The notes below the pieces were generated by a model, which saw only the letters and a program-made list of their open reading frames with translations, was not told the origin of the DNA and made no database searches. From NCBI RefSeq assembly GCF_963517015.1, contig NZ_CAUQDV010000001.1, positions 1,060,001 to 1,124,000 on the forward strand: 64,000 nt of DNA. The letters run 5' to 3'. Position 1 is the stretch's first letter, and each line of letters opens with the position of its first letter. Position numbers and translations under genes: made by a program. Positions 23,486 through 31,583 of the stretch are shown here, in pieces. Origin of the DNA: an uncultured Devosia sp. GTDB taxonomy: Bacteria; Pseudomonadota; Alphaproteobacteria; Rhizobiales; Devosiaceae.

Positions 23486-25126
23486 CTAGTTTTCTCGGCT
23501 CAGGCTATCCATGAAAGCCTGTTCGATATCCATCTGCTCGAGCATGTCGCGGACGATCGTGTCGTCGAGCTCGCCATTGTCCCGCGCCGTGACAAGACGC
23601 CTGCGGCGGGCTTCGAGCAGGATCTTGCCCAGGGCCATGGCCTTTTCAGCGTCGAAGCCGGGCATCTGCTCGGACTTTTCCTCGAGGCTGATACGTTTGG
23701 CCATGATCGTGGCGAGGCGTTGCGAGGCTGGGTCGGGATTGGCTTTCGAATAGGCTGCAAGCGCCTCGTTGCTGGCAGCCTGGATCAGTTTTTCGGCCTT
23801 GTCGTGCTGGCGTTTGACAAACAGCGGGTGGTCGGAATCCTCTAGTTGCAGCCTGGCGATCAACCAGGGCAGGCTGAGGCCCTGGATCAATAGCGTGGCT
23901 ATGGTGACGAGGAAGGCGATGGCCAGAATAGCTTCGCGGCCGGGGAAGGGATCGCCCGTGGCGGTGATGAAGGGCGTACCGGCAGCAGCCGCAAGGGTCA
24001 CCACGCCACGCATGCCGGTCCAGGCCAGCACGGTATTCTCGCGCCAGCTCAAGGGTGGCTGCGGCGGCTCGGGTTGTCGACGGGCGTTCTTGAAGCGGGG
24101 ATGCTGTTCGAAATCGGCCCATCGCTCGGTGATGCGGCGATAGCGCCAGCGGCCGACGAAGGCGGTGGCGAAAATCCAGGCAAAGCGTACGGCGACGCTG
24201 GCGAGAAAGATCGCGGCTGTGGCGAGGGCCAGTTCGGGTAGTTCGAAGCCCGCTTCGCCGGCATCGGTGATGACGAAGCGGAGCTGCAGCCCGATATAGG
24301 CGAAGATGAAGGTCTCGAGCAGGGTATCGACGGTGCGCCAGAAACTCTGCTCCTGCATGCGCTCCTCGTAACCCGCCTGGACACCATGGTGGCCCATGGT
24401 GAAGCCGGCCATGACCACGGCAAGCACGCCCGAGGCATGCAGTTCCTCGGCCCCGAGATAGGCGGCAAAGGGGATGATGACGGAGAGCGCCGTGGAAAGG
24501 GCGGGGCTGGCGAGACGGCTGCGGGCCCATTGCGCCAGATTGCCGATAAGCAGGCCGACCAGAATGCCAACGGTCGCGGCATAGAGGAAATAGAGCGGCA
24601 CACTGTCGATGAAGGCATGGGTGCCCGAGGCGGTGGCGACGAGCACGGCGAACATGGTCAGCGCGGCAGCGTCATTGATCAGGCTTTCGCCCTTGAGCAC
24701 GGTCATCAGCCGGCGCGGCAGACCGGCCTTGCGGCCAATGGTGATGGCGGTGACGGCATCAGGCGGAGCGATGACGACGCCCAGGATCAATGCGGTGATG
24801 GGCATGAGGACGGGCAGGACGCCCGTTGCCGTGGTGCCGATGACGAGGGCGGTGGCGAAGACCAGAAAGACGCCTAGATTGACGATGGTGCCCATGCGCC
24901 GAGAAAATTCGGAGAAGGAAAAATCGCGGGCCGCCGAGAAAAGCAGCGGCGGGAGCACGAGCGAAAGGATGATCTCGGGTTCGAGCTCGAGCCGGGGCAG
25001 GCCGGGTATGAAGGAGGCCATCAGGCCGATGATGGCGACGAGTAGGGCCGGCTGCACATTGCGCCGCTCCGCGAAGGCGGTGATGGCAATGGCGACGAGC
25101 ATGACGATGAGGATGTGGGCAAACAT
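23486..25126 (-). CDS. Na+/H+ antiporter, CPA1 family (NhaP-like)
   Basis: A 546-residue inner-membrane exchanger with about 12 membrane helices followed by a roughly 130-residue charged cytoplasmic tail. The transport core contains VVIAPPDAVTAITIGRKAGLP and GESLINDAAALTMF, the motif with the ion-binding Asn-Asp of NhaP/NHE-type carriers, and WTGMRGVVTLAAA. The start at 25126 is supported by GGAGG five bases upstream. It is convergent with zapA, ending nine bases from it, and divergent from parD. The transported ion is inferred from the family. Confidence 0.9.
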   Translation of the reverse strand: MFAHILIVMLVAIAITAFAERRNVQPALLVAIIGLMASFIPGLPRLELEPEIILSLVLPPLLFSAARDFSFSEFSRRMGTIVNLGVFLVFATALVIGTTATGVLPVLMPITALILGVVIAPPDAVTAITIGRKAGLPRRLMTVLKGESLINDAAALTMFAVLVATASGTHAFIDSVPLYFLYAATVGILVGLLIGNLAQWARSRLASPALSTALSVIIPFAAYLGAEELHASGVLAVVMAGFTMGHHGVQAGYEERMQEQSFWRTVDTLLETFIFAYIGLQLRFVITDAGEAGFELPELALATAAIFLASVAVRFAWIFATAFVGRWRYRRITERWADFEQHPRFKNARRQPEPPQPPLSWRENTVLAWTGMRGVVTLAAAAGTPFITATGDPFPGREAILAIAFLVTIATLLIQGLSLPWLIARLQLEDSDHPLFVKRQHDKAEKLIQAASNEALAAYSKANPDPASQRLATIMAKRISLEEKSEQMPGFDAEKAMALGKILLEARRRRLVTARDNGELDDTIVRDMLEQMDIEQAFMDSLSREN

Positions 25127-25186
25127 CGGGGCCTCCGAAGTGCCTAGATAGTGGGCGCGGGCCGCGCTGTCTGCAAGCTTAACAAT

Positions 25187-25201
25187 TGGCAATCTTTGCC
25201 A
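25187..25201 (+). promoter_or_regulatory. Palindrome upstream of parDE, candidate operator
   Basis: TGGCAA and TTGCCA are separated by three bases, 34 bp before the parD start. Position and symmetry suit a ParD ribbon-helix-helix operator; this is inference. Confidence 0.45.
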
Positions 25202-25235
25202 TTGGGGCTAGATTGCGGGCAGAAGGAGAACCAGC

Positions 25236-25493
25236 ATGGCCACGATGAATGTTTCCCTGCCAGACCGGATGAAGCAATGGATCGAGGATCAGGTCGCCAC
25301 CGGGCGCTACGGCAATTCGAGCGATTATGTGCGGGACCTGGTGCGGCGGGATCAGGAGCGGGCCGCCAAGAAAGCCGAGTTTGAACGGCTTGTGCAGGAG
25401 GGGCGCGACAGTGGGATCAGCCCGCTGACGATGGAAGAAATCTTTGCGGAAGCCAAACGTCGCGCCGCTCAGGTGAAGTCCAGCGCGGCATAG
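25236..25493 (+). CDS. parD: ParD-family antitoxin
   Basis: An 85-residue type II antitoxin: MATMNVSLPDRMKQWIEDQV starts the ribbon-helix-helix, followed by YGNSSDYVRDLVRRDQERAAKK, the classic ParD pattern, and a toxin-binding tail. GGAGAA stands before the ATG. Its stop codon is directly followed by the toxin start codon (zero gap). It should neutralise ParE and repress its own promoter, probably through the palindrome at 25187-25201. Confidence 0.9.
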   Translation: MATMNVSLPDRMKQWIEDQVATGRYGNSSDYVRDLVRRDQERAAKKAEFERLVQEGRDSGISPLTMEEIFAEAKRRAAQVKSSAA

Positions 25494-25781
25494 ATGGCCT
25501 ATTTCATATCCGAACAGGCGGCTGAGGACATCTACTGGATCTACGAGCAAAGCAAACGCCAGTTTGGCGAACGCGCTGCTTCGGCCTATCAAAACCTGCT
25601 CGGTGAAACTGTGGTCTTTGCCGCGGAATATCCGCTAGCGTCACCGCTTCGAGAAACGGCCAACGGGCCTGCCCGCGTGCGATATTTTGGATCTCATCTC
25701 ATCGCATACGATATCTTGGGTGAAGACATCATCGTGCAGCGTGTTTCTCACCAGCATCAGGATTGGGATGGCGACAGCTAG
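25494..25781 (+). CDS. parE: ParE-family toxin
   Basis: A 95-residue toxin of the RelE/ParE superfamily: YFISEQAAEDIYWIYEQSKRQFG, the central YPLASPLRET, RVRYFGSHLIAYDI and the C-terminal VQRVSHQHQDW. Length and motif order are normal and no lesion is visible, so it is probably active; ParE proteins usually poison DNA gyrase. Its start abuts the antitoxin stop. The stop codon ends four bases before the predicted -35 box of 6S RNA. Confidence 0.88.
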   Translation: MAYFISEQAAEDIYWIYEQSKRQFGERAASAYQNLLGETVVFAAEYPLASPLRETANGPARVRYFGSHLIAYDILGEDIIVQRVSHQHQDWDGDS

Positions 25782-25785
25782 GGTC

Positions 25786-25814
25786 TTTGCATCCCCATTC
25801 AAAGCGCCTATATC
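25786..25814 (+). promoter_or_regulatory. Sigma-70-type promoter of 6S RNA
   Basis: TTTGCA (25786-25791) and TATATC (25809-25814) are 17 bp apart and point to a start near 25821, the expected 5' end of the RNA. The -35 box begins four bases after the parE stop codon. Confidence 0.65.
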
Positions 25815-25820
25815 TCCATT

Positions 25821-25975
25821 GCTGCCCGGCGCGTGAGGATACCAATATCCCCGGGGCCTTAATCGATCTTGAGGGAGCTGTCCCTGACCGGACCCGTGGG
25901 TTCGGACATACGGCGCCCACCTACGTAAGTAGGTTCCCGGGATCGCTTATCCCACGGCCAGGGTGGCCCTAATTT
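25821..25975 (+). ncRNA. ssrS: 6S RNA
   Basis: The roughly 155-nt region directly upstream of the 5-formyl-THF cyclo-ligase gene folds like 6S RNA. The closing helix forms from GTGAGGATA near the 5' end and TATCCCAC near the 3' end; inner pairing includes CCCCGGG with CCCGGGA, a CCTAC/GTAGG hairpin, and an unpaired central region. 6S RNA mimics an open promoter and binds the housekeeping RNA polymerase in stationary phase. Sequence blocks and the gene neighbour match alphaproteobacterial 6S. Ends are approximate. Confidence 0.85.
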
Positions 25976-25993
25976 TGAAGGCAAGCGGCGCGC

Positions 25994-26581
25994 ATGACCG
26001 ACGAGATGATCGAGCAAGCCAAGGCTGCCCTGCGCAGCGAGGCCCGCGCAGCCCGCGCCGCACTCGATCACGCGACCCGTGCCGAGGCCGCCGAACGAGC
26101 CGCAGGCCATTTCTTTGCCTCGATCGCGATCAAGCCGGATGATGTCGTGGCCGCTTACTGGCGTATTCGCGACGAGCTCGATTGCCAGCCGATCCTGGTG
26201 CGGTTGATGGACAGCAATCAGCCGGTGGTGTTGCCGGTCGTTATGGGGCAGGACGAGCCGCTCGACCTGCGCATCTGGGAACAGGGTGCTTCGCTCTATG
26301 AATCCGGTTTCGGCACACTCGCCCCATCCGACCTCGCCCCCCGGGCCGAGCCGGATGTGGTGATCATGCCGCTGCTGGGCTTTGACAAGACCGGCACGCG
26401 CCTTGGCTATGGCGGCGGCTATTATGACAGGACACTTGCCCACATGACGAAACGACCCCTGCTGGTGGGGCTGGCCTTTGCCGCCCAGGAGCTGGAACAG
26501 ATTCCGCGCGCGCACCATGACGTGCCGCTCGACGCCATTGTCACCGAGGCCGGTGTCCGTCATTTCGGCGCTGCCGCATGA
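25994..26581 (+). CDS. fau: 5-formyltetrahydrofolate cyclo-ligase
   Basis: The 195-residue enzyme converts 5-formyl-THF to 5,10-methenyl-THF with ATP. The C-terminal motif GYGGGYYDRTLAHM and PLLGFDKTGTRLG are diagnostic, and the N-terminal K..LR.EARAARAAL helix is typical. It lies just downstream of 6S RNA, the usual pairing, and overlaps the next gene (ATGA). In many bacteria the 6S transcript reads into this gene. The fold and length look complete. Confidence 0.93.
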   Translation: MTDEMIEQAKAALRSEARAARAALDHATRAEAAERAAGHFFASIAIKPDDVVAAYWRIRDELDCQPILVRLMDSNQPVVLPVVMGQDEPLDLRIWEQGASLYESGFGTLAPSDLAPRAEPDVVIMPLLGFDKTGTRLGYGGGYYDRTLAHMTKRPLLVGLAFAAQELEQIPRAHHDVPLDAIVTEAGVRHFGAAA

Positions 26582-27396
26582 GGCTGTTATTTCTGGGCGA
26601 TGTGATGGGCCGCTCCGGTCGCGATGCGGTGGCGGAGCGCCTGCCGGCCACTATCGAGCGCTACAAGTTCGATTTCGTGGTGGTCAATGGCGAGAATGCC
26701 AGCCATGGCAAGGGCCTGACCGAGGCGCATTTCAACGGCTTGCGCAATGCAGGCGCCGATATCGTGACGCTGGGCGATCATGCCTTCGACCAGCGAGAGG
26801 CGCTGAGCTATATCGAGCGCGAGACAACGCTGATCCGGCCGATCAACATGGTGCCGGGCACGCCAGGACGTGGCGCGATGTTCGTCGAAAGCCGCAAGGG
26901 GCACCGGGTTCTGGTGATCAATGCGCAGGGGCGCGTGTTCATGCCGCCGATCGATGATCCGTTCCGCGCCGTGGAAGCGGCAGTGGCCGCGTGTCCGCTG
27001 GGCGAGCAGGCCGATGCGATCATTGTCGACTTCCACACCGAAGCGACATCGGAAATTCAGGCCATGGGCGTGTTCCTCGATGGCAAGGTGACGCTGGTGG
27101 TGGGTACGCATACCCATATCCCGACATCTGATCATCGCGTGTTGCGCGGTGGCACGGCGCTGATGGCGGATGCCGGCATGTGCGGCGACTTCGATTCCAT
27201 CATCGGGACCGAAAGCGACGAGCCGCTCAATCGCTTCCTGACCGGCATTCCCAATGGGCGGTTCACGCCGGCCGAAGGCGAGGCGACGCTGTGCGGCGTT
27301 GCGGTGGAGACCGATCCGCGCACAGGACTGGCCGTCAAGGTCATGCCGCTGCGTCTGGGTGGGAGCCTGTCGCAGGCTGAGCCGATTTTCGACTAG
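26578..27396 (+). CDS. YmdB-type metallophosphoesterase (TIGR00282 family)
   Basis: A 272-residue calcineurin-like phosphoesterase. Metal-binding motifs run in order: FLGDVMGRSGRDAV, VNGENASHGKGLT, GDHAFDQRE, DFHTEATSE and VGTHTHIPT, the pattern of the YmdB/TIGR00282 family. YmdB hydrolyses 2',3'-cyclic nucleotides in Bacillus, where it affects biofilm decisions; whether the same holds here is unknown. It overlaps the cyclo-ligase gene by four bases and precedes the SecD-P1-like gene by 20 bp, so the three form one unit. Confidence 0.9.
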   Translation: MRLLFLGDVMGRSGRDAVAERLPATIERYKFDFVVVNGENASHGKGLTEAHFNGLRNAGADIVTLGDHAFDQREALSYIERETTLIRPINMVPGTPGRGAMFVESRKGHRVLVINAQGRVFMPPIDDPFRAVEAAVAACPLGEQADAIIVDFHTEATSEIQAMGVFLDGKVTLVVGTHTHIPTSDHRVLRGGTALMADAGMCGDFDSIIGTESDEPLNRFLTGIPNGRFTPAEGEATLCGVAVETDPRTGLAVKVMPLRLGGSLSQAEPIFD

Positions 27397-27416
27397 GTCC
27401 CAAACAGGAGACGATA

Positions 27417-27797
27417 ATGCGCCGCCTGCTCACGCTGATCCCGCTTTTGCTTTTGCCTGTCCTGCCCGTTGCCGCCCAGGAGAAGATACCGCTTTCGGTC
27501 GCCGCCGCGGAAGCGACGCGGGACCACATGGGCGTTCCGGTGGTCAATGTGACGCTGGACGAGGACAGCGGGCAGGTGCTTGCCGATTTCACCGCCGAGC
27601 ATGTTGGCAAGGTCATCGAGATCCTGGTCAATGACAATGTCGTCGTTGCGCCGATGATCATGGAACCGATGCCGGGCAATGTATTCACGATCTCGGGCAG
27701 CTTCTCGGTTTCGGAGCTCGATGCCCTGGCCGAAGTGATCGGTACTGCAAGCGCGCCGCTCTTTGTGCGGGTGCAGACCGAGGGCAAGAGCAAGTAA
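27417..27797 (+). CDS. Secreted protein resembling the SecD P1 head subdomain
   Basis: A 126-residue protein with a signal peptide (MRRLLTLIPLLLLPVLPVAA, cut before QEKIPL). The mature part has VVNVTLDEDSGQVLADFTAEHVGKVIEILVND followed by VVAPMIMEPM and FTISGSFSVSELDALAEVI. This resembles the P1 head subdomain of SecD, where a similar strand-helix-strand pattern precedes its own GSF motif, but no membrane part follows. It may be a free periplasmic domain acting on translocating chains or an unrelated use of the fold. It ends the fau-ymdB unit. Confidence 0.7.
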   Translation: MRRLLTLIPLLLLPVLPVAAQEKIPLSVAAAEATRDHMGVPVVNVTLDEDSGQVLADFTAEHVGKVIEILVNDNVVVAPMIMEPMPGNVFTISGSFSVSELDALAEVIGTASAPLFVRVQTEGKSK

Positions 27798-27813
27798 GCC
27801 GCGACGGCGCGGC

Positions 27814-27841
27814 TTCACATTTTCGCGGCGCTTGCTATATA
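27814..27841 (+). promoter_or_regulatory. Predicted promoter of yebC
   Basis: TTCACA and TATATA are 16 bp apart, about 40 bp before the yebC start. A GGCGCT/AGCGCC inverted repeat brackets the -10 box. Confidence 0.4.
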
Positions 27842-27882
27842 GCGCCACCAATTCCAGTATTCCGATATGAGGGGAGTGACCG

Positions 27883-28629
27883 ATGGCCGGCCATTCACAT
27901 GCCAAAAACATCATGCACCGCAAAGGCAAGTCCGATGCTGTGCGCTCCAAGATTTTCTCCAAGCTGGCGCGCGAAATCACTGTCGCTGCCAAGCTCGGCA
28001 TGCCTGACCCGGCCTTCAACGCGCGCCTGCGCCTTGCCGTGGTCAATGCCCGCTCGCAGTCCATGCCCAAGGACAATATCGATCGTGCCATCAAGAAGGC
28101 GATCGGCTCGGACGGCGAGAACTATGATGAAATCCGCTACGAAGGCTATGGCCCCGGTGGCGTTGCCGTCATCGTCGAAACGCTGACCGACAACCGCAAT
28201 CGCACAGCGTCCAACGTCCGCTCCTATTTCTCCAAGAGCGGCGGCGCGATGGGTGAAACCAATTCGGTCGGCTTCATGTTCGACAAGGTTGGCGAGATCA
28301 CCTATCCGGTCAAGGCCGGCACCGAAGACAAGGTGATGGAAGCGGCAATCGAAGCCGGTGCCGACGACGTCGAGAGCGACGAGGAAGGCCACTACATCAC
28401 CACCACTTTCGAGGCGATGGTGGAAGTTGCGGCGGCGCTCGAAAAGGTGCTGGGCGAAGCGGAGTCGGTCAAGGCCGTGTGGAAGCCGCAGACCAATACG
28501 CCGATCGATGCCGAAAAGGGCGCGTCGCTGATGAAGCTGATCGCGACGCTTGAAGAAGACGATGACGTACAGAACGTCTATTCGAACTTCGAGATGAGCG
28601 ACGAAGACGCAGCCAAGCTCGAAGCCTAG
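27883..28629 (+). CDS. yebC: YebC/PmpR family DNA-binding protein
   Basis: The 248-residue protein starts MAGHSHAKNIMHRKGKSDAV, with FSKLAREITVAAKLG, PKDNIDRAIKKA and the acidic middle EGYGPGGVAVIVE, all signatures of the YebC/TACO1 family. Members act as transcription regulators, and recent work links them to relieving ribosome stalling at proline-rich stretches (family knowledge). Its promoter and a strong terminator bracket it, so it is monocistronic. It lies next to the ruv cluster, the common arrangement, except for two inserted diguanylate cyclase genes. Confidence 0.96.
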   Translation: MAGHSHAKNIMHRKGKSDAVRSKIFSKLAREITVAAKLGMPDPAFNARLRLAVVNARSQSMPKDNIDRAIKKAIGSDGENYDEIRYEGYGPGGVAVIVETLTDNRNRTASNVRSYFSKSGGAMGETNSVGFMFDKVGEITYPVKAGTEDKVMEAAIEAGADDVESDEEGHYITTTFEAMVEVAAALEKVLGEAESVKAVWKPQTNTPIDAEKGASLMKLIATLEEDDDVQNVYSNFEMSDEDAAKLEA

Positions 28630-28652
28630 GCTTTGGATGGCTGCAATTGATC

Positions 28653-28680
28653 AAGGCGGTGCCGCGGCACCGCCTTTTTT
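28653..28680 (+). terminator. Terminator downstream of yebC
   Basis: AAGGCGGTGCC and GGCACCGCCTT form a near-uninterrupted stem followed by TTTTTT. The convergent cyclase gene ends at 28680, so its last bases overlap the T-run. Confidence 0.88.
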
Positions 28681-29453
28681 CATGCGCTGCGCTTGAGCGA
28701 GATGACGGGATGGTCGTCGAGATGGGCCATGGTCACCCGATTGCGACCGCTGCGCTTGGCGCCATAAAGGCGTTGGTCGGCAATGCGGAAAAGTTCGGAA
28801 AAGCTCGCGGCGCGATCAAAGACAACGGCGCCGATGCTGACTGACAGCGGACGGTGCTCGCCGCTTGGGGTGAAGTTGGCCTGGTTGACGGAGCGCCGGA
28901 TGCGTTCAGCGATCAGTTCGGCAGAGCGCTGGTCGACCTCGGGCAGATAGACGCCAAATTCCTCGCCGCCCATGCGGCCCACCAGATCGCCGGCGCGCAA
29001 CGTGGTGCGGATGGCGCGGGCGATGATCATCAGTGCATCGTCGCCGGCGTCGTGGCCATAGACATCGTTGATCGACTTGAAGTTGTCGGCGTCGATCATC
29101 AGCAGGGCCCCGCGCCTTCGGCGGGACAGCATGGTGCCCACCTTTGCCGTGAAGGCGCCGCGATTGAGACAGGCGGTGAGGCTGTCGGTGCGGGCAACGA
29201 GGCCGAGACGCAGATTGGTGCGTGTCAGGCCGCGCATGCGCATGCCGGTGTAGATGAAGAAGGGGATCGCCAGGATCAGCGGCAGAATGGTGGCGCTGAC
29301 CATGGCCCGTTGCAATGCCTGCCCACCAAGATCGCCAAACATTGCCATGTTGAACGACAGACAGACCACTAGACATGTCACGGTGCCGAACAGCGTCCAG
29401 AGCGCAACGCTGGACCAGCTCTGTGGTGATGTCAGTGGCTTGGATGACGTCAT
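28680..29453 (-). CDS. Membrane-bound diguanylate cyclase (GGDEF), copy 2
   Basis: A 257-residue protein. Two N-terminal membrane helices (about residues 17-37 and 50-70) are followed by a GGDEF domain. The active-site loop reads RMGGEEFGVYL, and RAGD five residues before it is an intact RxxD inhibitory site, so the enzyme should make cyclic di-GMP and be product-inhibited. No sensory domain is visible between membrane and cyclase. Together with the similarly built neighbour 92 bp upstream on this strand it looks like a tandem duplication. It is convergent with yebC. Confidence 0.9.
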   Translation of the reverse strand: MTSSKPLTSPQSWSSVALWTLFGTVTCLVVCLSFNMAMFGDLGGQALQRAMVSATILPLILAIPFFIYTGMRMRGLTRTNLRLGLVARTDSLTACLNRGAFTAKVGTMLSRRRRGALLMIDADNFKSINDVYGHDAGDDALMIIARAIRTTLRAGDLVGRMGGEEFGVYLPEVDQRSAELIAERIRRSVNQANFTPSGEHRPLSVSIGAVVFDRAASFSELFRIADQRLYGAKRSGRNRVTMAHLDDHPVISLKRSA

Positions 29454-29545
29454 GGGCTGGGGCCTTCAGCTTGGATGGGTCGAGCTTTCAACACGGGTGA
29501 AAGCGGTGATGAGTGGTGAGCGCGGACGGTCGGTTCGTGCGCCGG

Positions 29546-30298
29546 TCAGGCAGCTTGCATCATGGCCACGCGACCGCGACCGCCATTTTTGGCTTGGTAG
29601 AGATGGAGATCGGCGAGCCGGTAGAGATCGGTAAAGTCAGCCTGGCCGGCATAGGTTGCTCCACCTATGCTGACCGACAATGGGCATGGTTTATCGTTTG
29701 GCATGAATTGGATAGCGGACACTGCGCTACGAATATGCTGGGCCACTTTGTCGGCCTCTCTCTGATCTGCATTGCCCAGAAAGATGCCGAATTCCTCGCC
29801 ACCCAGACGGCAGACGACATCGCGGGTTCGGACGGCGCCTCGGATGGCATCGGCAATCAGGCGGATGGCCAGGTCGCCATTATGGTGGCCGAAGCGATCG
29901 TTGACGCTCTTGAACTCATCGGCATCCACGATCAGCAACGCGCCGGTCGAGTTCTGTTCGGAGCCAGGTGTCAAAGCCCTGGTCACGGCATGGGTAAAGG
30001 CGTGCCGATTGAGACAGGCAGTGAGGTGATCGGTGGTCGCCATATGCAGCAGCAGATCATTGGCCTGGCCGAGTTGAGCCTGCTTGATCATGAAAGCCAG
30101 GATCATGGGACCGCCCAGAGCCATCGGCATGATAATGGCCGTGATCAGTCCGGGCACGTTGATGCCGGCGGAAAACACTTCCATGAAGAGATTGGTCAGG
30201 ACGATCGACAGTATCACCGAGACCGCAACAAGTGCGCCGGTTATCCGATAGATGCGACGCCACGCTTGCCTGGGTAGCTCCCGGCCAAGTTCTTTCAT
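29546..30298 (-). CDS. Membrane-bound diguanylate cyclase (GGDEF), copy 1
   Basis: About 250 residues with two N-terminal helices (GALVAVSVILSIVLTNLFM and LITAIIMPMALGGPMILAF) and a GGDEF domain with RLGGEEFGIFL. The RTRD motif five residues before it is an intact inhibitory site. I start at the ATG at 30298, which has AGGTG six bases upstream; ATGs at 30313 and 30352 are in frame alternatives. Layout and length parallel the next gene. It is divergent from ruvC across roughly 110-160 bp. The input signal is unknown. Confidence 0.88.
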   Translation of the reverse strand: MKELGRELPRQAWRRIYRITGALVAVSVILSIVLTNLFMEVFSAGINVPGLITAIIMPMALGGPMILAFMIKQAQLGQANDLLLHMATTDHLTACLNRHAFTHAVTRALTPGSEQNSTGALLIVDADEFKSVNDRFGHHNGDLAIRLIADAIRGAVRTRDVVCRLGGEEFGIFLGNADQREADKVAQHIRSAVSAIQFMPNDKPCPLSVSIGGATYAGQADFTDLYRLADLHLYQAKNGGRGRVAMMQAA

Positions 30299-30462
30299 TT
30301 CATACACCTGCATTCCCGGGGTCGAAGCTAGGGGCTGGCGACTAAAGAACATGTTGCCAGCACTCGGAAAATTTTACCGATCCCCGGTTATCCACCGGCG
30401 GTGTTTCGCCTTTGTTCACATAAAGCTTGGTAGCTTGCCTGCGCTTGAATAAGGATTGGCGC

Positions 30463-30969
30463 ATGAATGCAGCAGTGCGAATCATCGGTATCGACCCGGG
30501 CCTGCGCCGTTGCGGCTGGGGCATTATCGAAAGCCAGGGCAACCGGCTGACCTATGTCGCCTGTGGCACCGTGACGCCGCCTGTCGATCTCTCTCTGGCC
30601 GAACGTCTATCAATCCTGTTCACAGCTCTTGGCGATGTGCTCGAGCGTTTTTCGCCGCACGAGGCAGCCGTGGAAGAGACTTTCGTCAATGCAGGGGCGC
30701 GCTCGGCGCTGATCCTGGGGCAGGCGCGCGGAGTGGCCTTGTTGTCGCCAGCGGCGCGGGGTCTGCCCGTCGCGGAATATGCTGCCAATCTGGTGAAGAA
30801 GTCGGTGGTGGGTACGGGACATGCGGAAAAGGGACAGGTGGCGCTGATGGTCAAGACCTTGATGCCGGCAGCTGACTTCAAGGGGCCAGATGCGGCGGAC
30901 GCGCTCGCGATCGCGATTTGCCACGCGCATCACCGCGTTGCCAGTCAGCGCTTGAGGGCCCTGGCATGA
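30463..30969 (+). CDS. ruvC: Holliday junction resolvase RuvC
   Basis: The 168-residue endonuclease resolves four-way DNA junctions with RuvAB. Catalytic acidic residues are visible in IIGIDPGLRRCGWG (Asp11), AVEETFVN and the closing DAADALAIAICHAHH. The start at 30463 has AAGGA seven bases upstream. Its stop overlaps the ruvA start (ATGA). It heads a long plus-strand unit running through ybgC. Confidence 0.96.
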   Translation: MNAAVRIIGIDPGLRRCGWGIIESQGNRLTYVACGTVTPPVDLSLAERLSILFTALGDVLERFSPHEAAVEETFVNAGARSALILGQARGVALLSPAARGLPVAEYAANLVKKSVVGTGHAEKGQVALMVKTLMPAADFKGPDAADALAIAICHAHHRVASQRLRALA

Positions 30970-31583
30970 TCGGCAAGCTCAAGGGTCTGGTGGACAGTTT
31001 CGGCGACGATTTCGTGCTGATCGACTGCGGCGGCGTCTGTTACGAGGCCTTCTGCTCCAGCCGCACGTTGCAGACCCTTCCGCGCGTGGGGGAAGCCGCT
31101 GTGGTGTTCATCGAGACCATCGTGCGCGAGGACATGATCCGCCTCTATGGCTTCGCCAGCGAGAGCGAAAAGGGTTGGTTCAACCTGCTGATGACGGTGC
31201 AGGGGGTCGGTGCCCGCGTGGCACTGGCTATCCTCTCGGCACTGGCGCCGAACGAGATTTCGAGCGCCATCGCGCTGCAGGACAAGGCGATGATGGGCCG
31301 GGCCAATGGCGTGGGGCCCAAGCTCGCCGTGCGCCTGTTGACCGAACTCAAGGGCAAGGTGCCATCCGGGCCGGGCGTGGATGCGGGCACGCTGGGCCTG
31401 CAGGCTGCTCTGGGCGAAGGCGTGGCGCCAAGCGCCGTTGCCGATGCGGTCTCGGCGCTGACCAACCTGGGCTATTCCAGTGCACAGGCGTCGGCTGCGC
31501 TGGCGCGCATCGTGGCCCGCGAGGGCGACGGTGTGCCGACGGAAAAGCTGATCCGCCTGGGGCTGAGGGAGTTGAGCAATTGA
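30966..31583 (+). CDS. ruvA: Holliday junction helicase subunit RuvA
   Basis: The 205-residue subunit binds the junction as a tetramer. Domain I begins MIGKLKGLVDSFGDDFVLIDCGGVCYEAFCS; the helix-hairpin-helix part has TVQGVGARVALAILSAL and GRANGVGPKLAVRLLTELK; domain III (ALTNLGYSSAQASAALARI) contacts RuvB. It overlaps ruvC by four bases. Contrary to the usual ruvAB adjacency, three genes, including a toxin-antitoxin pair, separate it from ruvB. Confidence 0.96.
   Translation: MIGKLKGLVDSFGDDFVLIDCGGVCYEAFCSSRTLQTLPRVGEAAVVFIETIVREDMIRLYGFASESEKGWFNLLMTVQGVGARVALAILSALAPNEISSAIALQDKAMMGRANGVGPKLAVRLLTELKGKVPSGPGVDAGTLGLQAALGEGVAPSAVADAVSALTNLGYSSAQASAALARIVAREGDGVPTEKLIRLGLRELSN

Noticed and set aside
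25859..26563. Minus-strand frame across 6S RNA and the cyclo-ligase gene
   Set aside because: Antisense shadow; it crosses a structured RNA gene and its promoter region.
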